Of a stretch of DNA of 57,835 nt, positions 21,706-34,593 are shown one piece after another (the first letter of the stretch is position 1; every line of letters starts with the position of its first letter). The DNA lies in NCBI GenBank assembly GCA_032433595.1, contig JASWJB010000288.1, positions 1 to 57,835 of the forward strand, read 5' to 3'. A model generated the notes under the pieces. It had not been told where the DNA came from and did not search any database. It worked only from the letters and a program-made list of their open reading frames with translations. The translations under genes and the position numbers were made by a program. This DNA is from Conoideocrella luteorostrata (Eukaryota; Ascomycota; Sordariomycetes; Hypocreales; Clavicipitaceae).

Positions 21706-23903
21706 ACTGTGGTTAGATTATGGGAGTATGCCATGCACACTTGACTCCGATGACGAGATGCGTTGAGAATATCAGAGCGGGATCCACATTGAAAAGGTGG
21801 GGACCGCAGTGGCAGCGGCTTCGATGGGTCTCTTGTTACTGACGTAGTTGAAGAAAACGGATGCTCTTTTTTATATCTCTTTTGTACATCTGTGGCGCAT
21901 ATAGTACTCCGTACGTATGTGACGTAATGGTAAATTCATGAGAGAGAATCTGCACATACACACTTTGACGCATCTATATGCCTATATATGCATAACACTT
22001 ATACTCTTTAATTTGCATTCACTCTGATATGGCATGTAACGTGAGCCCATCGGTATCAGATAGAAAAAAAAATAAAAAAATTAATCAGCAAGACCTGACT
22101 CGCACTCTACGGTGTCTGATACATTTCTACGCGAAAATTTGCGAGTCGTTGGAAAGAGTCGAAGTCAATTCCTGGTCTCTGAACGCCATGCATGCATAAG
22201 CCTCACTCACGCCTGAGCCACGGTCGCCCGAATTGTGGCTAGAAAGTTAGAAATAAGACCCGTAATTTAAAGAGGGTCCTGATTGATAGATTAATCTCAG
22301 GCGGCTGCGCTACGGGTGGCTAGGTGCTCGGACTAAATAGGCTGTTTGGTCTCCCTGGTTGAAAATTTCTTTTCATTTCCGTCTTTGGCCTCACAATGCT
22401 TGAGAGTACGGAGCAAGTACGCGATATTTACGTCGAGTTTTTCGCATAAGATTAGGCTTAACCGTGCGACATGATTTGCAAACGCTTTGTCGGGCTGGAC
22501 CACATAATCCGAGGGCTTTGCGGTGCTTTATTTTTTACCTTTTTTGTTTTTTTTTTGCGTCGCACCAGTTTAGAATTTCGGTTCCGTTCGTGGCTTAAAC
22601 TCAAGTACGGTCAAGTAACATTCGTCGCGCATTCTCCCGGCTCACCTCACGTCTTTCGTCCAACAGCGTCATTGTCTACACGCGAACCCACGCGCATACT
22701 AGTTAGTATTTTCAATGAGAGCGGTGGGTTATTGGATACCCAGTCTGCGGGTTATCTCCGTGTCCCGTACTAGATAAATCGATGACTGCTTGACGCACCC
22801 CGGATGCGGTGGTGGTGAGAATGGAGTAACGAAATCCTGGCTAGCCGCTAATAGTCCCAGTATCTTTGGGAGGGCCAAGCGTCATCATCCTCCGTGTTGA
22901 GTCCGCAATGCGCACGGTAGAGACGATGCTGCGATGGCTCGTGATTGATGCCAAGATAGGTGGTGCTGCAACTGCAATGCCCCCCCTCCGCATAACACCG
23001 CATAACAGAGGGCATGCTCGGGGAGACTGCAAGTGGCATTCCGTCTGGCACAGTGTGGGTTATGCCGTTGAGAGAGTGGACTGCCCGCTGCTGGTTGCGC
23101 ATGTTAATTATGTGTCAGGGTGTGAGACAGACACCCTCTATTGCGTGTTCTGCCAGCCTGTCTGTCTGTCTGTCTCTCCTCTCTCTCATGCGTCAGTAGG
23201 CAGGCTGCGGGCCTCTAGACGCTGACAGCCAGGCAGCAAGCATGTGAGCAGGCAGCCGGACGACTAGTCTTGTTTTGGACCTCGATGCTGAGTGGACGGA
23301 TGGATGCGTCGCGTCCCCGCCACCAGCCAGTCAATGTTGTGCACAGCAATCCACCCGCAATCCACCCGACTTCTTCTGTCTGCTCGCCTGCTTGCTGTCC
23401 GGCTCCTCTCCCTATTGCACGACACCGCCGTCCAGCTAACTAGAATTAAGAGCAACTGGACACTGCAGCAGGACTGGTTGTCTGCGCCGCTCGCCGCCCT
23501 CGCCTGCAGCAGTCTGCCCGGCCTTCCAGCCACTGTCGCTGTTCTTGGTTTGACTCTCAACCCAGTGCACCCATAACCCCCGCAGAGGGTAGCCCAGCCC
23601 GCTTGCCCCAAGAAACTCAGCCATAGCCAACAGCCGGAGGCCCAGCGAAAATTTGCACCACCGCTAACCGGCCCCCTTCCCCTATGATCTCCCCCCAGAC
23701 AGTGAAATCGCCGCCCGACAAAATTTGAATGCCCCCCTCTCAAGTGGTGAATCCCTCACAACCGGCCAAAACAATTTCATCAATACGGCCACAACCACCA
23801 CACTCTGCATCGTCGTGCTCACGATTTTCCATCTCTGTCAACCTCGTATTGGCGCCTAGTGCATCTGTTTGGCCGTCAAACGGATGCCGCCTTCGCCGAT
23901 GCT
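21706..23903. other. Long shared 5' region of spp2 and eaf1
   Basis: 2.2 kb without a supported gene. It holds a TACTCCGTA 9-mer at 21905-21913, a T-rich tract near 22515-22557, a TGTC microsatellite near 23159-23175 and pyrimidine-rich sequence up to 23880. The GC-rich last 600 bp are probably the 5' untranslated region of eaf1. Open frames here do not resemble any family. Confidence 0.45.
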
Positions 23904-26900
23904 ATGACTGAGGTCGGGCACGCCGACTTATCGAGGCTGCTTCAATCAAAGCGCATCGAGCAGAAGTGAGTATGGTCTCAATCGAAAGAGCGATTTTTTC
24001 CGATCATAATGGTGTCATTTTGGTCATGCTAATCTCAGCCAGTGCAATCGTAACGTCGAGAAAGCGGAAGCTTCGCGAGCTCTTCGCAGTCACGACCCAA
24101 GTCGACGGGCTACCGACCGATGCGTTTGCCAACCCCGACGCGCCAGCGCCAACATCAGCGGAATGGAAGTTCCTGCAAGCAAACGACATTACGCAGTAGG
24201 TCTAGCCAATGCATTGCGGATTTTTTTGACTTCCTTTTTTTCCCGGCTTCGGATCGAAATTGGCCATATATTTTTGTGCACGGATGTATACTTCAACAAC
24301 AGGGTCGGCGCGCTGCGCTCTCGTCTCATAATGCATCCTTTAATCTTGTCATTTTCAGTACTAATTTCATTCGTTCTTATAGGGGCAGGGTGCTGAACGA
24401 GTCGAGTATCCCCAACAGGCAAAAGCCATCATTCGACCAGTTGAAACGATCTCTCGCGGCGCAAATAAGCCTATCTACCATTCAACCGTCGCCGACACCT
24501 GCACCCGTGGATGACATAAAGATAGAGCTTTCAGTTGGGTCGCGGCCTCCCACGGCATCGTCGTTGAAGAATGGACAACCTCCATCTAGTGGCCGACCCA
24601 GCTTGACACCAGCAAGCTCTGCGCCAGGAACACCGACTCTTCCATCGCGGGAGCCATCACAAAGCTCGGGCTCGAATTCCACCCCGAAACCCGCTGGAAA
24701 TGGACTTGTGACAGTATCTCCTGTCACCTTGACTGCACCAAAAAATGACGACAAGAAACCCAATGGTGTCCTCAAAGTCGACCCCCCCGCTCAACGACCG
24801 CAGGTCATACCTGCGTTGGGGAAGAAAGCATCGCCAGCTGATAATGTCGATCCGAATAAACGAGGGAAGACGATTCATGGCCCGGTCGCTCCTACGACAA
24901 GTGTAACCAAATCAGCCCCCCCCGGCAAAACCAGCGATGCCCCGACGTATGTACCACTCGCCATCAAGCCGCCCCCTGAGCCGGTCAAGGCTGCTGAGGC
25001 GATGTCATCGCCTGCGTCTACTACACACAGCGCGACCACACCAGCAGTTCATGATGCATCCACCGATACGAGCTCCGATAATGAAGCGCCTCAGGATATT
25101 GAAGCGCAGCAGAAGAGTGGGCAAGATGGTGATGAGCCCCGCCAGCAAGAGAAGGCAGAACTAGAGAAAGTGCAGCGGGAAGACGCACAGCAAGACGAGG
25201 CCCGGCAAGACGAAGCACAACAAGACGAAGCCCAGCAAGACAAGGCACAGCAAGACCAGGCACAGGAAGTCAAGGCACAGGAAGTCAAGGCACAGGAAGT
25301 CAAGGCACAGGAAGTCAAGGCACAGGAAGTCAAGGCACGGGAAGTCAAGACATTGGAAGACAAGGCACAGCAAGACAAGACACAGCAAGACGAGATACAT
25401 GAAGACGAGATACAGGAAGACGAGACTCAGGGAGATGAGACACAGCTAGAAAAGACAACGCAAGGACAGGGCCATACTTCCAGTGCAGAGGATCAGCTTC
25501 TTCAGGAGTCCACTGAAGCAAGCGCGACCACTGCTAAGCCAAAGGCAATCGAGGAACCTACGAAAGGAACACCCACAGATGCAGCAACATTGCCACAGGT
25601 TTCTGCGGCTACGAAACAAGCTGCAGCTGAGTCTTCTAGTCCGAACCTTGCTGAGGTTCCCGACAGCCAGAGTGGGACTCCAGAGGAAATGGACGTCGAT
25701 GCTTCAGCGCCGCATACCGCGTCGCACAGTCAACATGTTCTATCTTCACGAGACTCGAATGTTCCTACTCAAAGCCCCACTATTGCGCCTGATTTAGCTA
25801 AGAAGGAATTGCCAACCGCGACGTCACCCATTGAACGGGCCGTTACCAGGGTATCATCTGGGGCGATGCGACTAAAATCTGTCAACGAGATTGTTGGAGG
25901 ACTTCCACGACCAAGCACTGTGGACAGAGATACTGTCAAAGGTTCCCATGATCAGCTCACCCCCGTCACATCTACACCACAATCTCCTGCTGCCAAGGTC
26001 AGACACGGACACAAACGGGATAGATCGAAAGGTCAAGCGTCAACAGTATTGTTCGGCAGACAGCCAAAACGGTTTGAAGAGAAAGCCGTTGTTCCGGGCT
26101 ACAAGGAAACTTTACAAGCGTCAGACGACTACTATACTCCACTCTTTGTCCAAAACTTCACATCATCTTCCAAATGGATGCAGCCCATTGAAAAGATTCT
26201 TTATCAAGCAAACAAGACAATTGCCACTCCGGATGCTAATCTCATCGTCCAAGACCAGCAGGCCTGCCGGGTTTTAAAAAGGGTTTATCACTTACAACAT
26301 GCCGATAAGTGGTCGCTCCGACAACCCAAGCGATGGCCTGAGCCTACGAGACCACCTACTCAGTGGGATGTGCTCGTAAAAGAGATGAAGTGGATGCGGA
26401 CTGATTTTCGTGAAGAGCGCAAATGGAAGATGGCTGTTGCGCGAAATTTGGCTTACGCTTGCGCAGAATGGCACGAAGCGTCTGCCGACGAGCGAAAAGA
26501 GATGCAAGTTGACGCCGCCATTCCCCTGAAAGTTGAACCAATTCAAGGCGATCTGTCCATGGCCGATGTCGACGCTGAGACTGCGGAAAATCAGCCCACT
26601 CCCGATCTTGTTTCCTCTGGAGATGTGGATTCACCTCAAGCGGTTGACGAACTAGGCGACGATTTCATAGAGACGGTCGCTCCCTCGGCCATTTTTACAT
26701 TGCAAGAAGATGACGTTGTTTTCGGACTGCGAAGGACAACGGCATCGGACGCACTGCTCGATGAACTTCCCGTGTTTGGATCTCCCCTCAAAGTACCCAG
26801 TGCCGATATCACGAATCCAGAGTACGATCCTGACGCTCATTGGCGCCGACCTGCTTTACCACTCAGCAAATTTGTTGAGGGTGAAATGAAGGTTCGCACG

Positions 26901-28976
26901 CAAAAGCCACCGATGAAACGCAGCAGGTTTGACTACGGGAACGAAGAGTCCGAGGACGAGCGGGAGAATGCTTTTGTTGCCAATCTGGCTGTTCACGATG
27001 CCCACCTTCCTCCGTCAACCGACGAAGTCGCTCTATTCCATCCAGACTCAAAACACATTAGAGATAGACTTCACGCGGGTCACCAGTTCCGGCCGCCCTC
27101 TGAGCACCCTATGCCTGTCCAGAGCTTCTACGAATGCCGTGGACCGTCACAATGGACGCTACTGGAAGACGATGAGCTACGAGGACTTGTTCGAGAGCAT
27201 TCGTACAACTGGTCATTAATCTCCAACATGCTGTCAACTAAATCTCGCTTCCAGTCTGGGGCCGAGAGACGCACACCGTGGGAATGTTTCGAGAGATGGA
27301 TCAATCTGGAAGGCCTTCCCGCAGATATGCAAAAAACGCAGTACTTCAAAGCCTATAATACTAGAATTGAAGCTGCGCAGCGGGTTATTGCACAGCAGAA
27401 TCAGATCGCCGCTCAGCAAGCCAGTGCCGCGGGTGGTAATGTAACTCCTGTCCGCAGAAGGCCATCCACACCTTTGCGGGTTGAACGACGACGACACCAG
27501 AAACACTTTTCACTCATCGAAGCCATGCGAAAACTAGCAAAGAAGAGAGAGACGACCCTCCAAAAGCAACAGCACTCGGCGGCACAAAACTCTGCCAACA
27601 AGAAGACCAACGATACTATAGCACAGAGACCAAGAAAGACACCAAGAGACTACAGCCTGCTACGCTGGGAGCGAGATCAGGCTCTGGCAGATAAAATGGC
27701 ACAATTTGCACAGCGGCAAGAAGCACAGCGACGGGCCGCGTTGCAAGCCAGAGCGCAAGGTCAGGCCGCTGCGGCCGCGGCTGTGGCTGGAGGAGCTGGA
27801 GGAGCTGGAGGAGCTGGAGGAGCTGGAGGAGCAGTGGGAGCAGCGGGAGCCGCGGGAACAACATCAGGAGCTCAAGGGCAAAACACAAACACGAACCTCC
27901 TTCAAGGGGGCAATATCCCCACTGGCGTTGCCCGTCCCAATATCCCAAGCCAGCTGGCCGCAGTCGCTGCCGCCGCCGCTGGCGCACAAGGCAGATCGCG
28001 TGTCTCTATGCAAGCTCCAATCAATGGCGTAGGAGTCCAGGGTGTACGACCTCAAATGAATGGTGGACTGTCAGCCCCTAGTCAGTTGAGTGCGGCTCAA
28101 CAAGCCCAGCTACAGGCCGCTTTGCAAAACCAGCAAAGGTTGCCGATGCCTAACCAGCAGCCCGATGCCAACTTGATGCTGCGTGCTCAACGCATGGCGG
28201 AGCAACAACGAGTTCAAATTCAACAGACACAGCAACATCTTCCACAGCAGCAGACACAGCCGCAACCTCAGCAACAGGGTCAACTTCAACAGCAGGGTCA
28301 ACAGCAGCAGCAGGGCCAGCTTCAGCAGCAGGGTCAGCAGCAGCAACCACAACAAAACGGCAATACCGGCCTTGCTGGAGTCGCCGGCCAGCATATCTCG
28401 CCACCTTTGCGAAATGGTATTAATGGGATTAGCCCGCAGAACTTCATGGCTGCACAAGCCATGATGCCACAGTACAGTGCAGCTGCAAATGTGAATGGGG
28501 GACACACGTCACCGCCATCGAATGGTCTGCACATGCCTAGTTCTCTCAATGCTGGCTCTCCTGGCCAACGACAACTCCCGGCCGCCATTGCCGCTCAGCT
28601 TAATCTCCTCGAGAGTCAATTTAGACTCCAGAATCCAAAGATGTCAGCGGAACAAATTCGCCAACTGGCAACTGAGCAAATGACTCAGGCCCTGAGGGCG
28701 CAGAGACAATCAGCCATAAACTCGGCTGCTGGACAACCCGGTCTTGCCAACAGCATTGCAGCGACAACGAGTCCGCATCAGTACGCGGCATTGCTCCGTC
28801 AACAGCAGCAACAAGCGGCACTTCAAGCCCAGCAACAAGCAAGTCAAAAGGTCCAACAAGCTGCACATGCCCAGCACCGAGCGACAAGCCAAGCATCTCC
28901 AACGCCTGGCCCTGCCGCCAGCCCTGCACAGTCGCATCAACGCCAATCTAGTGGCAGTGCCACTCCTGGAGGTTAA
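23904..28976 (+). CDS. eaf1: EAF1 / VID21, scaffold subunit of the NuA4 histone acetyltransferase
   Basis: Three exons: 23904-23965, 24043-24195, 24383-28976; 1602 residues. Spliced translation begins MTEVGHADLSRLLQSKR and runs into IVTSRKRKLRELFAVTT, the conserved N-terminal block of fungal VID21; the first acceptor must be CAG at 24042 to keep phase. The HSA domain (about residues 723-800, QWDVLVKEMKWM) recruits actin/Arp4, and a SANT/Myb domain (from about residue 995, WTLLEDDELRGLV) contacts chromatin. NuA4 acetylates histones H4 and H2A in the nucleus. Between them lies an acidic region; the C-terminal third is Ala/Gly- and Gln-rich. An odd feature is a long array of pentapeptide repeats at about residues 325-430. 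It sits in the core gene block and shows no lesion. Confidence 0.95.
25141..25455 (+). repeat. 15-bp minisatellite inside eaf1
   Basis: About 21 contiguous units of 15 bp (5 codons), all in frame. Five units in the middle (25261-25335) are identical, encoding AQEVK; outer units vary (AQQDE, AQQDK, IQEDE, TQLEK). The array encodes a charged, Gln/Glu/Asp/Lys-rich, likely helical or disordered segment. Confidence 0.9.
27785..27835 (+). repeat. 9-bp GGAGGAGCT minisatellite inside eaf1
   Basis: About five copies of a 9-bp unit coding Gly-Gly-Ala. It follows an alanine-rich stretch and precedes Gln-rich sequence (28200-28360, CAG/CAA tracts). Confidence 0.8.
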
Positions 28977-29922
28977 TAAGTCTACCTAAATCTTGGTGCT
29001 GCCCCTCGCTGTTCACCACTGCCTTCTAAAGACAATTTTTGTGCACGCTGCCCTTGCCACACATTTAAATTGCTTTTTTTGGATGGAAATATGTCTCATG
29101 CTCGCTCACTCGCCCTTATTGTCCGGCTCCAGGTATCCACACTTCTGCGTCTTCTTTAGGGTCACGTTTCATGTTTCATCAACATTGCGTTTGGGTTTTT
29201 ATATATGCCGATAAGGGCATGGATGGGATGGCATGGGATGTGAGTTATAGCAAATCATTGTCGGTTGTCCTCTACACAAAGTAGATAAAAAGGGGGCGTG
29301 TTGCAAAACAATTTCTGTGGAATTAGGTTTCAAACCGAATGGTGTCGGGATTGAAGGCAGAAAGATGTATACGTATATATATTAATTTCGTCAAGCATGG
29401 AGTCTTGGAGCTCCCTGGCTGACGTGAAGACTTATTTGCCCATAAGAAGGCATGCACATATTTTACCTGGTTCTGTGTTTCGCCATGTGACTAATCCATC
29501 ACTACTTGACAGACATGAAAAGACATATATATATATATCCTATCCCATTTGGTTATTCCGGTGTACCGTGCGGGGTCACATAGTAAGTGAAGCAATACGT
29601 CGGCGAGCCAAACACCCGAATTATTCATTTTTCGCATTTTGCCTCTATGATAGGCAAAAAAATCAACAAGTGGGAAATACAAAAACTCCTCATAAGCCGC
29701 GGTACAATACAAAAATACCGCGTCTCATCCCACGTAGCCTTGTTTCATTCAGGCTTAACTCGTCCCACCACAGTTACCTACGACCACGCAAAGGAAGTCG
29801 GAGCGCCTCCACCGTCAGCCCCTTTTTTTTGGGTCGTTCGTACACACATTCTATTTCATTGCAATATCTACAGTCCTATCTTATGAGGAAATGAAAAGAA
29901 GAATTGAAAAAAAAAAAAAGCC
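28977..29922. other. Convergent 3' region of eaf1 and nhx1
   Basis: About 950 bp with no gene. T-rich and A-rich tracts (for example 29907-29920) and a small TATATATA tract near 29525 are present. Open frames do not resemble proteins; this is taken as both 3' untranslated regions. Confidence 0.5.
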
Positions 29923-32225
29923 CTAGCTTGAAGGCCCTGCCCCGCCAGAATGTTTGCTCCCATCCCCGTGCAGAAGTAAGTGTGGCTTGATAAAGTCCTC
30001 ATCTAGCTGTTTGAACAACCCTGCTGGGTCTTCGGTGTTCCATAGCTGTCGAATAGCTCCGGTCGCCGTAGTGATTGCGGTATTGGACGATGCCGCGGCC
30101 GTAGGGCTCAGATATGCACCGTCGGAAGACGAACCTGCTGGTTGGGGGCTTGCGCGAGGACGGCGCGCCGGAGGGGGTAGATCGGATGTGTCAATGTCGG
30201 TATCGAAGTCTGAGTCCTCGCCGCTGCGGCCGAGCAAGTCGGTTCGCTCGAACTCTTCTTGATTGCGGGCCGAGTTCTTTCTACTGAGGCTGCTGCCCCG
30301 GGTGTTTTGGCCACTGCCACTGCCGTCGTCACCGAGATGCGGCGATCTGTGGCCAGATACGTAGCTTGCTGAGCGGCCCTCCTCTAGGTTGTTGAGTGCT
30401 ATGCTACCGTTTCGACGGGGTACGTAGCCGATTCCTCTGCCGGAGCGTTTGGCTTGGAGACCCCCGGTGAGTGTCTCGATGTCAAATTCGTCGTCGCTGT
30501 CAATTTCTTCAACGACGCCTGTTCGGATCCCCAGTATTTCAAGCATGCGCGCTGTGGTGCCGCCAAAAATGATGACGGTAAGCACGACCACAACCAGCAC
30601 AGTGGCTCGGAGGGGGTACGCATTTTCGCCAGTGAGCAAAGCCGCCAAAGCTACGCCGACAGCTCCGCGAAGACCAGCCCAGTAGAGCATGGCCTGGTAA
30701 TTGTACGGCAGCTCATCGCCCACCTCAAGACCACGCCGTCCGGCACGGTATCGAATGAACCAGTTGATGGCTTTGGACAGAGGAAACACGGCAACCCACC
30801 GAGCAGCACAAACGGCGAGAATGGTCACGATGATAAGTGGAGGCTCGAAGGAAAGCGCGCTATCGGTGAAGAGGGCGAGACCAAGGTAAATAAAGATAAA
30901 ATTTTCTGACAGTTGCGAAATCACTTGAAAGATGAACTTGGTGGTGAGCTGGGTTCGACGTGACATGTTGAAATAGGCATAATGCTTCAGTGTGATGCCG
31001 CAAAAGAGTAGAGACACGATACCTGTAATGTGTTAATGAGGATTTCGATGTGAGGAATGAAGTGGAGACAAGTTCAAAAAATACGTACCAGATAGGTGTA
31101 TGCCATGCGAGAAGAAGTAGGTAGCATATGCAATCAGGAAAATGAGACAGCTCTCAATCTTGGTGTATCTTCTGAGGTAAGTAAACTTGAGAAGAAGTGC
31201 GGTGCCGACACCAACAGCGACGCCCACAAGAAAGCTAGTGAAGAAGACCAGCAAGAAGATGCCCGTTGCTTCAAAGAAGCTGAGAATTCCGTAGCTGGAT
31301 GCCTCTCCCTTGTTGTATTTCTGCGCTGTTTCGAAGATGACAATAGCAATAGCGTCGTTGAGAATAGATTCACCGAATATAATGGTGTACAGTTTCGGGT
31401 CGACTTTGTATGCATTGAAGATGGCGAGGATGGTGACGGGATCTGTGGCAGACAAAGTTGCGCCCACGGATATTGCATCGACAAAAGACATTTTCAAGGC
31501 CCCCGGAATGTGAGCGAAGGCATAGAGAATCATACCGATTACAACGGCAGACAAAAATGTACCAGCAAACGCAAATGTCAGGATCGTGCCAATATTGCGG
31601 AAGAAGTTGGCTTGGTGAAGTTCGTAGCCGGAGGATAGGATAATTGGCGGCAGAAGAAGATTGAAGAAGATTTGATAGTCGAAACTAATGAGGTTTCGTA
31701 TCGAGTTGCCCGATGTGATGATGAGGATCAGTCCAACTGTCATGCCTGTATCATAGGCGTTAGTTCTGGCTCGATTATAGTAGTAAACTTCAAACGATTT
31801 CGTAGTTGCAGAATATGAACATGTTCTGAACTTCAAACTTCAATCTACGAACCCGCAAATATGGAAATAACTGTTTCATGAACAGCCGTGACTTTTTTAA
31901 TTTGGAGCATGTAGCTGGTAAAAAAGGCGGCGATGAGCAGCATGATGGCAATGAAGAGTGTCCACGCCGCGAAGAACTCCTTGTCCGCGCCATTGTCCTC
32001 TGCAAGCGAAAGTTAGTACTTAGGCCTGCTACCATGCGCATATACTCTCTGGGGTGAATCGCATCGTTGTAGAGCTCGACGAACCATCGTTATCGGTAGT
32101 TTCTCGCCCTATTGTTATGTCAGCGCCGCATCCATTGCACTCAGTAACGGCGTCTTGACCTCCCAGACGATGAACATACGTAGAAGCTTGAAGCTCAGGT
32201 CAGCAATATCTGTAGCTAGCTGCAT
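29923..32225 (-). CDS. nhx1: NHX-type endosomal/vacuolar Na+(K+)/H+ exchanger
   Basis: Five exons on the minus strand: 32225-32180, 32108-32085 (a 24-nt micro-exon), 31999-31853, 31745-31089, 31022-29923; 657 residues. It exchanges Na+ or K+ for protons across endosomal or vacuolar membranes and sets luminal pH. The protein begins MQLATDIADLSFKLLR; a first membrane helix (FAAWTLFIAIMLLIAAFF) is followed by VHETVISIFAGMTVGLI. FFNLLLPPIILSSGYEL is the region linked to amiloride binding; SATDPVTILAIF and ESILNDAIAIVIF hold the conserved charged residues of the CPA1 transport core. About 10-12 membrane helices end near residue 450; the C-terminal tail is hydrophilic and Ser/Gly/Asp-rich. All splice phases match. 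It is head-to-head with arl3. Confidence 0.95.
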
Positions 32226-33480
32226 GGTTGGCTAGCTCGAATACGCGTACGCGACAGGTCGAAAGAGGGCGATCGTGGGATTCAATCGGTCGATCGTCGG
32301 TCCGGCGATTGGACACGACAAATATACAACCACGGCGGTTGGAGCTGGGAAGCTACTGCGCGAGCCTCACGGCGGGGCCAGTGAGACCATGGATTGACTA
32401 CTGACGCGTGAGGGCTATAAAGGACGATTGAGGGCGAGAATCTGTCCAGTCGGGATATCGAGTCTGCGTGACGAAAACTTGTGTTGTGTAAAAGGCGAGT
32501 TGGCGTCGAGAAGGCCGAGTCCTAAATTTCAAGGTGTCCTTCATTGAGCCTGGCAAGTTCCGGAGGTGTAGGTGGCCTGGCCAGCCTCGTGGGTTTGCCG
32601 TTCGCTTGGCAGCAAAGTCAGTCCGGTTAGCGTAAGAAACCTATGCGCTGGGAGGGAAGCCTAGAAGCTCCAGCTGACAGCGCGCATCGGGGTTGTGCAA
32701 GCCCCGCCTGGGCGTAGCGCAGGACATGAGCTTCAGGCACAGGCTTTTAAAAAGAACACTGAAGTACTCCGTACTCCGTACTTGCCCAAGCAACGTTAAC
32801 ATGCTGGTCCATCGAGTATCATATACCATGAAAAATGGCCATACATCCTCCTCCTCAGACACATCTCATTCAAAGAACTATGATCACACCGCGGCACGTA
32901 GCACCTATCTGGGTGCGAGACGCAGATGAGCTGAACGTTCCCGTATACACCATTTCCGCGGCGAGCACTCTGTCGTCAATGGACACCAAGTCTAGCTGGT
33001 GTGTGGCTGATCAGGTTCATTACAGATAGCTAATAAGTATACAAAATGGAGACCACACTATAGGGCTCAGTCTTCAACATTTGGCCATCCATAGAATCTA
33101 AAGAAACTGGAGGCAAGTTGATCCTAGCATCGATCAAGCTGTCGTACGTTGCATGTGCTATGCGGCAAAACCTATGGCGGGGCCGCTAAGTCTCTCTGCT
33201 TATGGAGTGTGGAGTGATGCAGACAAGGGTCCTAAAGGAATCTGCTGTCATCTTGACACGACAATCCGCACCGACCTATTCCCATCAAAGCGGCCCAACT
33301 TTTGCCAGCTACACTGGCGGCAGCAGTCTTGTGCTCTACGCCCTTCAAGTGCCGTCCTACAACTCGCCGATTCTCCGTCGAGGCTCTCCTTCACTGCAGC
33401 CAATGAATGCGACCACTTGTCATATATTTTGAGTCGGTGTCAACCAGCCGACCTCCCTCACATTGACGACCACCACAAAT
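32226..33480. other. Shared 5' region of nhx1 and arl3
   Basis: 1.25 kb with no supported gene. It contains two overlapping TACTCCGTA sites at 32765-32780. Pyrimidine-rich stretches precede arl3. Several short frames exist but are not recognised. Confidence 0.45.
32765..32780. promoter_or_regulatory. Doublet of the dispersed 9-mer TACTCCGTA
   Basis: Two copies overlap by two bases (32765-32773 and 32772-32780) in the divergent promoter of nhx1 and arl3. The same 9-mer recurs at many noncoding places in the window. A regulatory role is inferred only from position and over-representation. Confidence 0.35.
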
Positions 33481-34185
33481 ATGTACCACCTTGCCAAAGG
33501 ATTGTATCTTTATGCCACGAGCAAAGAAGGTCAGTCCAGCGCACCCTCGCCTCTCAGACATCTGTGAAACTTTAGGTGACCATGCATGTTCGACATAGAA
33601 TACTCCGTCATCCTCCTAGGTCTTGACAACGCCGGCAAAACCACCTTCCACGAACAAGTCAAATCAATGTACCTTGCCAACGCGCCCGAACCAAAACTCA
33701 AAACCGTTCCTACTGTGGGCCAAAATGTCTCGACAATAACCCTACCGGACATGTATCTCAAGCTATGGGATGTTGGGGGTCAGCTATCCTTGCGGAACCT
33801 GTGGCAAAGCTACTATGCCAGCTGTCATGCCATTGTCTTCATCATCGACAGCACGGACATTGGCGACGGCACCCTCGAAGACGATAACGGCCGATTAGAG
33901 GAATGCCGCCTCGTACTAGAAGATGTGCTGCAGCACTCAGAAACGGAAGGTGTGCCGTTGCTGATTCTCGCAAACAAGCAGGATAGGGAGGATTGCGTAG
34001 AGACGATACGAATTAAGGAGGGGTTGGTGAAGAAGGTCATGGAGGGCGACAAGGCGAGTAGCATTCGTGATTCAAGGGTGTTGTCCCTGAGCGCGTTAAC
34101 CGGCGATGGTGTTAGAGAGGCCGTCGACTGGGTACGGACGAGGGTTCAGTGGAATAAAGAGTCGCGACCGCCGGTTATGAGGTGA
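33481..34185 (+). CDS. arl3: ARL3 / ARFRP1-type small GTPase
   Basis: Two exons, 33481-33529 and 33599-34185, across a 69-bp intron; 211 residues. This Arf-like GTPase acts at the trans-Golgi, where the yeast protein recruits Arl1 and golgins. The spliced start MYHLAKGLYLYATSKE matches the family: there is no Gly2 for myristoylation, and Met-Tyr is the type of end acetylated by NatC in yeast Arl3. G1 is GLDNAGKTT, the switch region has TVPTVGQNV, G3 is WDVGGQ, and G4 is NKQD; the C-terminus PPVMR is typical. The internal ATG at 33586 is rejected because it drops the amphipathic N-terminal helix. The stop codon lies in an AG-GTGAGT context that resembles a splice donor. Confidence 0.94.
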
Positions 34186-34593
34186 GTGGAGGAGCTTAGG
34201 CTGCATACTTTATATGCATTGTTGTTGGGGTCGTTTTCATGCGATATCACGAGCTATGAGCTACAGATCAAGCGAAGAGAGAATGGATTTAATATAAAAG
34301 GGGCGGTGTGGCTTTACATGGCGCTTAGCAGAATGGATCTGGCGGATGATGATCTTACCACTGGAACATGGTTACCCACCTTTGTATTACTATATCAAGC
34401 ACAGCGTAGCAACTTTCCTCCTTTTTGATTCGAAGGAAGGAACTTATTTTAGAAGGATGCCACTCAGGAAGGGGTATCAAGACGCCTCGTTCTCACCTCT
34501 ATATACTCAGGCAGTACCTGTGCCGTTTCATACGCCTCTAAAAAACAATGAACCCAATTTCCATGACTTTTCTCTACTATTCAACAACGTCTC
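34186..34593. other. Convergent 3' spacer of arl3 and rrp45
   Basis: About 400 bp, no gene seen. Probably both 3' untranslated regions. Confidence 0.5.

Noticed and set aside
24120..24382. Unspliced start of the long eaf1 frame at 24120
   Set aside because: It reads intron 2 and an off-frame piece of exon 2; the spliced model from 23904 yields the conserved VID21 N-terminus.
25021..25400. Antisense Cys/Leu- and Ala/Cys-rich frames over the eaf1 minisatellite
   Set aside because: Open only because a 15-bp in-frame repeat has no stops on any strand; no protein resemblance.
25141..25455. Regular array considered as a CRISPR
   Set aside because: Units are contiguous without spacers, in frame in a eukaryotic gene.
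33586..33598. ATG at 33586 as the start of arl3
   Set aside because: Lies in the intron; the spliced start at 33481 gives the family's N-terminal helix.
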